Below, piece by piece: positions 55,430-64,000 of a stretch of DNA of 64,000 bases. How positions within the stretch are numbered: the stretch's first letter is position 1; every line of letters starts with the position of its first letter. The position numbers and the translations under genes are program-made. This stretch comes from Aedes albopictus. Taxonomy: Eukaryota > Arthropoda > Insecta > Diptera > Culicidae. The stretch is taken from the NCBI RefSeq assembly GCF_035046485.1, contig NC_085138.1:287862089-287926088 (forward strand). The letters are read 5' to 3'. Under the pieces are notes generated by a model. It was not told where the DNA came from. It did not search any database and saw only the letters and a program-made list of their open reading frames with translations.

Positions 55430-55965
55430 TATTGTGTATTTCAATAGTGTATTTGTACTAGTACTATAGTTCTTTTTTTCTTTTTTATCAAAACTGATAT
55501 GTCGGCTAAGAGATGGTTTGTTATTACCTAAAATGCCTAATAAATGGTGGGTTGTGTACCCACAAATCAATTTAAAAAAAAAAAAAAAGGATTCGAAATA
55601 TAGTCAAATTTAAACAAGTGTTTTTATGGAAAAATTTACCTTTTATTTTCACAAAAACAATTCTCAAAAACTACAAAAAACACATCTCTGATTTATTGAT
55701 ATGTTACGCAAAATTTCCTGAAATTTCTGATAAAAATATAAAACCAAAGTACCCCTTTGGTTCTGAAACCATAAAAACGTCAAAAACCCAATATAATTGC
55801 ATATATTTTGCACAATGGCACAATTGAGCCCCTTCGGAGTATTTTTCCTGAAATCTAGAATTCAATATCTTTCATACAAAAAAAGAAGTTTAAAATGGGT
55901 CAACTGGTTAAAAAATTATGTTTTTTTTGAAAAAAAAAAAGTTTTGAAAGATCTTTTTTTACCTG

Positions 55966-55995
55966 TATTAACGAGATTTTTAGCCCTAGGCTAGT
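55966..55995 (+). repeat. Short copy of the AGCCCTAGGCTAG repeat
   Basis: GTATTAACGAGATTTTTAGC followed by CCTAGGCTAG matches the start of 38517-38685. Confidence 0.6.
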
Positions 55996-56309
55996 TCATC
56001 GCGGGATTATCATAAAATTGGTCACCCTAATGACGAAATAAAAAATGCGGGTCTAATTATTTTCGATAAACTACAAACCCATCAAGTGTCACGATATCAA
56101 GAGACACACTATATCGTTTTTCTATGGTATGGGGTAAAGCTCATTTTTTTGGTAATTCATTTTTAGAGTGATATTTTAAATTCAGTAAAAAAATGGCTTA
56201 AAAAACTCCTTCATATAGTATACAAAAACCCAGGGATTCGAACCTAAAACGCCTCAAATCTGGAACAGAAACTTAGTGTTTTTATCAGAGAGAGCATCGC
56301 AGAGCTTTA

Positions 56310-56430
56310 TGACAGAAAGTCGAAGGGCAACACGTCGAAGAACAAAAGCTAGAATAGACAAAAGGACGAAGGGACAAAAGGTTCAATGGACAAAAGGTCG
56401 AATGGGACAACAGGTCGAATGAACACAAAT
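56310..56430 (+). repeat. Minisatellite of GGACAAAAGGTCGAA units
   Basis: About seven variable units of 14-18 bp, each with GACAAAAGG or CAACAGG plus TCGAA. Confidence 0.85.
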
Positions 56431-56439
56431 TTTAGTAGA

Positions 56440-57990
56440 CCAAGTTACTAGCTAGTGTGTCTCATACAATATTTGATGAGCCTTTGTTGTCGCTCATTAA
56501 GATAAATGCATTAAGATAAATGTAAGATAAAGATAGTGCTGTTATAGAAACCATATGCATTTCAGCCACTAATACCATAGACTTAATACTAAGACATAAA
56601 TGTCAGGAACAAATTCAGTTCGATTTCTGACACCAGTTTTTCCCCCATGTTTCCCATGTTCATGTCCTATGAATATGTATTCAATTTTGTCCATGCAGTA
56701 AACAAGTTGGCTTGCCAAACACTCCAATAAGTTCAATCGTCTATTTTATTTTACTTCTCATATATCCGTGTGGACCAAATCGATCATCATCAGAAAGCAA
56801 TAGAGACGTCATCCAGTCAGTGTGTCAGTTCGACCGTGTGGACTTGTAAAAATCAGAGACCTGCTTTATGTGCGTTTTCAATAGATTGATGATTGGTTGG
56901 ACAAGTCGGAGGACAGAGACCATCTCCCCGTTTTTCGTTTACGATCATTTAGCAGGTTATTTTGTGTGCGGTTGTAGAGAAAAAATATAATCAGCAATAA
57001 AAAATGAACGGCGAAATCAACACACGTCACTTCGATTGAAAGGCATTCAAATGAGTCTTATTCAAATATTATGATACACATGCTGGAAGCGGACAAAGTA
57101 CAAGTCCATGCTCTTATTGCAACTAAGTCAGCGTGTGTCCATTGGGCGGGGGTTCATTATCTTCGATTTCAACTCTTGATACATGGTGAACTTTAACGCG
57201 TGAAGAATACGGTGCTATTCGATCGGTGAAGGAAGTTGCGGGGAGCCGCCGAACGATCACTCGCTGGGGTGTTACATATCGACTGCTCCGGTTCAGCAGA
57301 CCCCGAGAGGACGATGATTCATAAGATCACATATCGACGGGAATGAGCATTATGTGGCGTGGGCGCTCCTCCGCTCACTCGCGGTCGTAATTCACGCGCT
57401 GGAGCCCTCGGGCCAAATCTCCGCATCCACATTCACAGCGGAGGAAGATGCGCGCCCTGGCACCGGGCTCTCTTGGAAGGGTGGGAGCGAACAAAACTTC
57501 ACACTCGATTCCAGTAATCATCAGGCTTGTTCGTCTATAATTTTATTTCTTCCTCTATCAGACACTGACGCGCGATGCTCAAACGCTGCAATTAGTCTAA
57601 AACTGAAAGACCAGGCCAACGAGAGCGCAGACCGGGGAGATGGAGTAGACTCTTTTCTGGGGGTATGCGTGATTGAAATGAGTCCAAATGGTTAACTTTT
57701 TATTCACAACTTTTGTGTTCTATCATTTGATATTTTAAAAATAATTTTGCTTTTAAGGGAACGACTGTTACTTTAACTGGAGACTTTTAGTGGCTACACA
57801 GTCTTCATTCTTAAAACAGGTTTATTGTTTACCCATCGTTTCGGCACTTAGGGATGGTTCCTTCATCAGGGGGAACTGTAATTTAGTTAGTTGATTATAT
57901 GTGTCTTAACTAGGTTTGTTTAACTTACAATAATGTTCTCGTTTTGTCTCTAGTGTTTCGGCTTACTTTAACTGTCCTGATTTTAGTTTT
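56440..57990. other. Spacer with a GC-richer block at 57180-57640
   Basis: No gene motif. The GC-rich block could be single-copy or regulatory DNA, but I see nothing decisive. TTTCGGCACTTAGGGATGG near 57840 resembles a common mosquito repeat word. Confidence 0.35.
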
Positions 57991-57994
57991 TTGG

Positions 57995-58243
57995 TACATG
58001 CTGTGGGGCAGATTTTGTTTGTGTGTGATTAGTTACTTTGAATTTTACTTGTCCGTTTTTAAACTAAATTAATCAATTCTTACACTGAGTAGCACTTGAT
58101 GAACCTACATGGACTTTTTACTAATGGCGCAAATCTTCTTGTTATTAATAAGTCTATTGAATTGATTAATTCAGTTTAAAAACGGACATGTAAAATTTAA
58201 AATAATTAATCAGACACAAACAAAATCTACCCCACAGCATGTA
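57995..58243. mobile_element. 249-bp foldback MITE
   Basis: TACATGCTGTGGGGCAGATT is mirrored at its right end; arms of about 90 bp include AAAATTTTACTTGTCCGTTT-like pairs. TA at each extremity may be the duplication. Confidence 0.75.
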
Positions 58244-58315
58244 CTATAGCAGCACCATAATGTTTCTCTCAATGAGCAACAACAAGAAATATTTATTCTA
58301 ATAAATGAGAATAAG

Positions 58316-58581
58316 GGTTTCCAGTTAGCCTAGTGGTTAAGGCTATGGATCGCCAATCCAGAGACGGCGGGTTCGATTCCCGTTCCAGTTGGGAAAATTT
58401 TCTCGACTCCCTGGGCATAGTGTATCATTGTACTTGCCTCACAATATACAAATTCATGCAATGGCAGGCAAAGGAAGCCCTTCAATTAATAACTGTAGAA
58501 ATGCTCAAAGAACACTAAGTTGAAGCGAGGCAGGCCAAGTCCCAGTGGAGACATAGAGCCATAAAAGAAGAAGAAGAAGAA
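58316..58581 (+). mobile_element. Complete Feilai-type SINE
   Basis: tRNA-like head with A box TAGCCTAGTGG (58326-58336) and B box GGTTCGATTCC (58370-58380), body CTCGACTCCCTGGGCATAG, tail AAGTCCCAGTGGAGACATAG and a GAA repeat at 58565-58581. It depends on LINE enzymes for movement. Confidence 0.9.
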
Positions 58582-58599
58582 CTCTCAGGCGTAGATAAA

Positions 58600-59740
58600 G
58601 ATTTAGAGAACCACACGTCGCTGAACCATCGTTGCTCTCTCTCTCTCAGTAATTATTTTGATTGCTCCTGCTTCCATTTTCTTAGATTGCAGTTTAACCA
58701 GTGTAGGCAGTTTTATGGAGTTTTATGGGGATTCCAAGGCGTTTCAATGGGTTTGAGGCTACAAAGAAATTAAAAAGGCGATTCCGAGGACTCCTCGATG
58801 TTTCAGAGGAGTTTCAAGTGATTTCAAAGACTTCAGGTGTTTCAGGGGAGCTGAAGTGGGTTTCATGGAATTACCTTACCATGTATTGCAAAACATATAA
58901 ATTACGTATGGATCATTTAAGGCAACCACCCGGCATGACGCATACCCTTATGTCTATTCGTCTAGGTTGCGGCTCGCTCGGATTTATCGGTAGCAGTCGA
59001 CGCAGTGTGGATTATGATTTTTGCTGGGAAACTTAGGTACCGACTAACTGTGGTGAAGCCTTTTGCCAAGTGCCGAGGTGCCAGCTAGAGAGTGAGAAAG
59101 AGAGCACCTAGCAAATACGGACGCGCGCAGAAGAGAACCACGACCCGCGTGAAGACGTAATCGACGTTAATATCAGTTTAATTCAAAAGATTAGAGAAAG
59201 AAAAATCGGAAGCTGTTGCTGCGAGTGCCCGCCAGCTCCGAGCCTGACTGACTGACTAGAGCGTGTGAACTTTTTGGAATTTTCCTTTCGGTTTCATCCG
59301 ACGACGCGATGCTATTGTGGTTGTGGCTGTGATGGCGCACGCCTGCTGCCGGTCGGCGGCCAGGCCACCATACAGATTGGATGCTCTGAATCGATGTCCG
59401 CTAGGAGAGGCCTCTGCTGGTGGTTCATCTCTCTTTGCCAGGCGAAACATCGCTTCTAATTCGCAGATTATTTTAACCGTTTCCTGTCCAAGTTGCGTGC
59501 ATTGTTGGAGCCTTTGTTTCTTGGATAATTGCAAAATTAATACTAACCACCAAAATATGTACTTCAGGTTATTTTGCCATAGGAGAAAATGGCTTTTGTT
59601 CGTGAGAAAAAATGTAACACAAAATGCCACAAATATAAGGTCTCCGAGAATATCGAGACTGGAAAAAGTGCTATTCAAATCTGTATCCTAATTTAAAATG
59701 TTGATTCGATGAATCTTGCACATAGTCGCTGGCTTCCTCT
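58600..59740. other. Spacer, GC-richer at 59040-59460
   Basis: 59040-59280 resembles 5' UTR-like DNA in composition, and 59300-59680 holds overlapping short frames on both strands without known motifs. A first exon of a distant gene cannot be excluded. Confidence 0.3.
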
Positions 59741-60205
59741 TCTTCTTCTTCGCTCTTTTTGGCGTTACAACGTCCTAACAGAGACAATTCCAACTGAGCC
59801 TAGGGTGAATCAACGCTGCATGAGAACAAAATCTTCTTCGATTCGTATTAGCGCACAACCTTATACGGCTAACATTTAACATGTGAAAGAATAATAATTG
59901 ATTAATAACAATAATCAAATCTCATAATTTTGCTGGAATCACCAATTGAGTAACCTTTTTCAGAAGCGTTCGATTGTTTTGCAGTCTTCGACAAAGTATT
60001 TCTGTGGTATGAGATTTTCACTCGAATTAACTGAGAACACTATTTGCCAATAAGTATGTAGTGGTAGACACGAAGACATTTTCCAAAAATAACAAGGACA
60101 TTTATTATAAAAAGTTCCTATACCGACCGAGAATCGAACCAGTCACCATCAGCATGGTCTTACTAAATGGTCACACGCTGACCGTTTCGGCTATATGGCG
60201 ACTCG
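59740..60205 (-). repeat. Diverged SINE pieces
   Basis: CTTCTTCTTCTTCGC with GGCGTTACAACGTCC (59742-59780) matches a SINE tail in reverse. GAGAATCGAACC near 60127 with ATCAGCATGGTC matches a tRNA-like head. AT-rich sequence between is not clearly SINE. Confidence 0.55.
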
Positions 60206-60209
60206 CACA

Positions 60210-61300
60210 GCAGAGAAACCGCAAAAAGAGCTTTCCTTAAAAAGCTAGATATGAAAACAAAGCTTTCATTCAATCCCTAATTTTGACACACATTTCAAGG
60301 AAAGAACATCAACAACATCTCTGCAGAAACAACCGAGCTTACATCTCAAAACAAAAAACCTCTCCAATTATCAACCTTTGGTTGCCCTCGTTGTTCACCT
60401 TCCAAGTTGATGTAAATTTGTTGTCACCGTCATCTTGAACAAATCTCCCGCCCCGAACCGGTAAGCTCATCTCTACTTTTTCAAGTACCTGTTGTAGTAT
60501 GTCCGAACGCTCTCTGTAGCCATACAGTGCTACTTTTGCGTGGTGCTTTTTTCCTCAAGAGCACACCATGCATTCACGACCTTTCGCAACAAAAGCCAGT
60601 AGCCATCATCTGTCGTCTGCTTTGTTGGACTTTTGGGAGATTGAAAAGAAAATCAGTCTCCTTCGTCGTCGTCCATCCATCCATCGTCGCGGTTGACTCC
60701 AACTTCACTCAACAAACATAATTGAAAACGAGACTCTCGAGCGTCCACTTTGGGTCAACCCCAAATTACAGGAGTGTTGATTGACATCTCTATATCCCCG
60801 GCTGGGAGATACCAAACGATTAGGAACGGCACTGGTTTGGCGGAAAAGAAATGTGGGATTCGTAAATGATTCGTAGTTACTAATATATCACACGAATCGA
60901 AATAGAAATGATTGAATAATAAAATTTAATTATGTACCGTTCCTACACAGTAGGAACGCCATTGATGTTTAAAGTCGAATATCTTGCTCAAAACATATAT
61001 TTCGGCACGAAATTCATTGTTGTAGCATGATCCTATTTGTTTTCTGAGATAAAAAGTCATTTACAAGAGTTCAATCTAAAAATAAAATGTATTTTAATGC
61101 AACGATAGTGTTGTCCTCTCACATCTGCCAGTAAACATCCGAATTCCATAAGAAGCTACCCCTGCAGCGGTAAGCTCTAAAAGTGTCGAAATCCATCAAT
61201 TTTGATATAAAAATCGCTCGTACACGTTGGATAAGATATGTATGTATCTATTAAAAGAAGTTTTGTTTTATTCTGGGATTCAAATACTAAAATAATGTGA
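60210..61300. other. Spacer, no gene recognised
   Basis: CCGTTCCTACACAGTAGGAACG near 60950 is a small hairpin. Otherwise nothing supported. Confidence 0.35.
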
Positions 61301-61950
61301 CTTTCAACAGTGATCCATAATGTGACCCAAAAACTGATCGTTTGACGCTATTATGGATCACTTTAAACAAATATAGATTTTTGCTCCACTCAACGCTCTT
61401 GATACAATATTCTTACCTTAAAGTATCAAAAGTATCATTAAAAAACATGTAACCTTGAAAACCAGGTGTCTTGAAACACAGATTTGTAAAAATAACACTT
61501 AAAATGGAGAGCATCACTGAAACCTAGTGGCGCACCTCCATCGAAGTAAATGGATTCGGGACTTTTTAATGTTTTCTCTTTATTCCTGTTGTAAAATCGG
61601 ATACTCCATCAGTAAATTAATCAATGCACTGCGTAGTTTGGCCTTACAAACGCAAATTTATTATTAGAGTTGGGATTTTAAGTAATTTTGCACTGATCCA
61701 TAATATGGCAAAAATTGATCCATAATGTGTGGGATTCTGTGGAGCTGATCCATAATAAGGCATTTTGTAAACAGTGAAATATTCCTTTTTTACGCGGAAA
61801 TGACCTGCGATTATACTTCAAATGGATCGGGAATGAAAAGTTCGAATCAAAACATAGCCAACGGTGCTTTCAAAGTCGTACTTTTTGTTTTCTTTTATTT
61901 TTAATTGAATTTTGAAGGTCAAAAATACCACTAAGTGATCCATGACTGTG
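61300..61950. repeat. Cluster of GATCCATAAT words
   Basis: Exact words at 61312, 61695, 61717 and 61747, one reversed at 61350, and a partial at about 61938. It resembles the word-repeat elements elsewhere in the window, but no terminal inverted repeat is resolved. Confidence 0.6.
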
Positions 61951-62060
61951 TACCCACGGTATGTGCAGCTGAGTCTCCTTCCCCCCTTCAGAGCTCATGG
62001 TTCTGGAACTCACAAGAAGTTCCTACCTCATGCTTCCACGGGTCCGTCGATAATTATAAT

Positions 62061-62167
62061 CAGGGCCGGATTTACACATGTGGGGGCCCGGGGCCACAGC
62101 GTTGTGGGGGCCCTGTATAAAGAAGATAAATTTTACCCATATAACATGAAAAAAAAAAACTATAAAA
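62061..62167 (+). mobile_element. Left end of a hAT-type element, truncated
   Basis: CAGGGCCGGATTTA followed by GGGGGCCCGGGGCC matches the left end of 12259-13626. The remainder is absent. Confidence 0.7.
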
Positions 62168-62169
62168 TA

Positions 62170-63001
62170 GGGTAACCAATATAATTTGGACCCCCATATA
62201 TTTTGGACCCCCTGGGTCGTATTATCACAAAAAAAGACAATTACACCGTCTTCGACCTTGCGGCCTCTACAGACTGAACAATACTAACATTTGACAACGG
62301 ACAACACATATAACACCCAGTGACCCAGTAGAGAATTTTCCGTTTGACGAAAAGTTTTCCCCGACTGGAGCGGGAATCGAACCCACACTCCGAGGCTTAC
62401 GAGATACCTAAACGACTGACGCCGCTAACCGCTCGGCCACAAAGCCCACCAGGTTTAATGATGAGATGATGGAAATTTTTAGAATCATTCGCTAAATAAT
62501 ATTGCTGTGCACGGGCAGCAATCATTTCCTCACTGGAAATATCCTTGTTTGCATTGAAATTTATTTTTGCCAATCTCGTCATCCGTGCGAGTGTTGCATC
62601 ATGTTTACAAAAAGAGATTGCGGTGCTGATGTAAACAAAAACGTTTATCATTCTAGCGCATTAAATTCGGAAAGTTCGTCTAATCAGCCTTTGTTAATCA
62701 AGTAAGTAGGATGTGATCCAGCATATTCAAGCGGCAAATTCTTCCAAATAAGTTTCAAACGAGTTTAAACACCGGGTGTCCAAAATATATTGGGGTGTTC
62801 AAAACAGTGAAAACTGATGCTTCAAAAATCTGTTATTTTCATCAAATTTTTAGCCAGAAATGACCTTGTGGGTATTTTTAACGGGCAGTGAAGGCTTTTA
62901 CGAATATACTAACATCATCATTATGTGTAAATGCCTTCATAATCTGTTTAATTTTCACTTAAATTCAAACTAATGTCCTCTAGGGGTCCAAAATTCAACC
63001 C
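62170..63001. mobile_element. TA-flanked element built on TTTGGACCCC
   Basis: TA at 62168-62169 and 63002-63003. Words TTTGGACCCC at 62185 and 62202 forward, GGGGTCCAAA at 62983 reversed, and variants GGGTGTCCAAAATA and GGGGTGTTCAAAA near 62774-62805. The terminal inverted repeat is short and gapped (GGGTAACC versus GGGTTGAA). It contains a SINE head. Confidence 0.8.
62345..62460 (-). mobile_element. tRNA-like SINE head
   Basis: Minus strand: A box TGGCCGAGCGG (62429-62439) and B box GGTTCGATTCC (62373-62383), typical of tRNA-Ser/Leu-like heads. The body beyond 62345 is not recognised. A true tRNA is unlikely because no acceptor stem closes. Confidence 0.65.
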
Positions 63002-63004
63002 TAT

Positions 63005-64000
63005 TAATCTTTTTTGTAAATATGTTAGATAAGGTATTAATGTAGTTGTGGAAGATTGCCAATAAGCAGAACTAGGAAAAATGTCAATTTCCATTGAATT
63101 ATTTATAACAGACCTAAAATTCTAGCGTGAAAGTAATGATAATTATATAAAGTTAACAATTCTTTTCAAGAGTACATTCGCCACATTGGATCCCAGATTT
63201 AATCGAAATTCTAGCCAGAGTTCATAGAGAAACTACAAAAATATATAGCTGAAATGTTCAAGAAATTTCGAGTAAAATTTGTAGCGTTATCGATGGTGTC
63301 GTTTTTGTGAAATCCAAAGAAAATTTATATTGGATTTCTGCTGCTATCTCTGGAGAACTTGCTGGTCGATCACCATAAATAAGGAACACTCAACAAAAAC
63401 TTGTTCTAACGCGACTGTTAGGGAAGGTTTTGGCGGCCTTTCAAAAGAATTTTCCACATTACTCTGGTATCACAGAGAATATTCTTATTGAAAATGCTAA
63501 AGAAATTTTGGAGGAAGTTTATGATAAGTTCCTGAAGGAATTTTTCACTCCATTTTCAATTAAATTTTCTATTAAATTTCTTAAAAATTTTAAGCAGAAA
63601 ACAGCAGAAAGAGTTCGCCATGGATTTCTACTCAAAAAGAAAAACTGAAACTTTTCACAATAATCTGCCTTAAATTCATGCTAGATTTCCTCTAAGAAAT
63701 GATTCAACAGATTTGGTGTTCTCCGATTTAAGTAAGTCATAAGCAGTCTAAGTAAAATCAAACACAAGAGTTCCAAACACAAAAATTCCAATTCTTAATC
63801 CTTTGATTCTTTCAAGAACTTTGTAGAATATTCTTCAAAATGTTTTCAAAAACAGTAGACAGACAAAAAAACAAATTAAGCAGAAACTGTATTACTCTGT
63901 AACTGTCCTTTATAGAGGTTTGGAATTCCTCTAGAACTTAGTTGTATATTTTTTTCAGGATATCCGGTGATTTTACTTAAGCAAATGCACAACAAAAATA
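63005..64000. other. AT-rich spacer
   Basis: A few GGAATT-type minisatellite-like words (63440-63560). No gene recognised. Confidence 0.4.

Larger units (their letters stand above)
49974..55586 (+). mobile_element. Full-length I-like LINE, 13-bp target duplication
   Basis: Target duplication AAGGATTCGAAAT is perfect at 49961-49973 and 55587-55599. Order: 5' UTR with internal promoter, ORF1 with three zinc knuckles, ORF2 with endonuclease, reverse transcriptase and RNase H, a short 3' UTR with AATAAA (55539-55544) and a poly(A) tail ending at 55586. RNase H after RT places it in the I group (I, Loner, Outcast relatives) rather than Jockey proper. One internal stop in ORF2 is the only disabling change I see. 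Confidence 0.95.
49575..55915. mobile_element. Foldback remnant split by the LINE
   Basis: Left arm 49575-49973 and right arm 55587-55915 are inverted copies: the left has TTCAGGAAAAATACGCTGA and CAGAAAATTCAGGAAATTTG, the right has GAGTATTTTTCCTGAAATC and CAAAATTTCCTGAAATTTC. The LINE inserted near its centre. Outer ends are not fixed. Confidence 0.7.

Noticed and set aside
58316..58395. Possible functional tRNA gene
   Set aside because: The A and B boxes belong to a SINE head followed by a SINE body and GAA tail; the cloverleaf is not intact.
59256..59691. Overlapping frames of 124 and 140 codons on opposite strands
   Set aside because: No recognisable motif or splice context, and both strands are open by chance in a GC-richer patch.
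62345..62460. Possible tRNA-Ser/Leu gene
   Set aside because: Boxes are good, but the acceptor stem does not close and the head sits in a transposon.

Overview
This window looks like repeat-rich, gene-poor chromosomal DNA from a culicine mosquito, most likely Aedes. The evidence is the density of nested transposons, tRNA-headed SINEs of the Feilai type, RTE (JAM1-like), R1, CR1/Jockey-like and I-like LINE fragments, hAT ends, many small inverted-repeat elements (MITEs) and AT-rich spacers. The species call is inference, since no host gene marker is present. I found no convincing cellular protein gene. The only near-intact coding unit is a LINE at 49974-55586. A run of 500 Ns at 48001-48500 is an assembly gap. 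Layout: 1-4900 holds MITEs and a minus-strand pseudogene of an unnamed protein family (3286-4640). 4946-10660 is an RTE LINE interrupted by a 5'-truncated R1 LINE (13-bp target duplication) and by a TA-flanked element that itself holds a second TA-flanked element. 10690-11605 is degenerate minisatellite. 12200-14260 is a second RTE piece interrupted by a hAT element with an 8-bp duplication, which carries a SINE, and by a palindromic MITE. 14440-15110 is a GC-rich block that could be promoter or 5' UTR sequence. 16970-22100 is a patchwork of minus-strand LINE remnants cut by four further elements. 24356-27252 and 31245-33162 are two giant foldbacks with 5-bp duplications and CACRGTG ends. 33740-35140 joins a LINE reverse-transcriptase scrap, an OTU-protease-like fragment and a gypsy integrase scrap. 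35472-43000 holds two copies of one TA element, the second broken by a palindromic MITE, by a region containing a TCGCGTAAAA array, and by a 5.1-kb hAT filled with degenerate minisatellite. 49529-55920 is a foldback remnant split by the I-like LINE. 56-64 kb holds a minisatellite, a Feilai-type SINE, and word-repeat elements. The strongest unifying signal is architectural. At least six unrelated TA-flanked non-coding elements each carry their own 10-16 base word near the ends and repeat it inside, mostly forward in the left half and reversed in the right half. The second signal is the pair of kilobase-scale palindromes with 5-bp duplications and heptamers like Transib ends and V(D)J signals. 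Insertions within ORFs or duplicated copies fix the exact boundaries of many elements and give a readable order of insertion. Interpretation relies on reading the sequence by eye; no database search was run.
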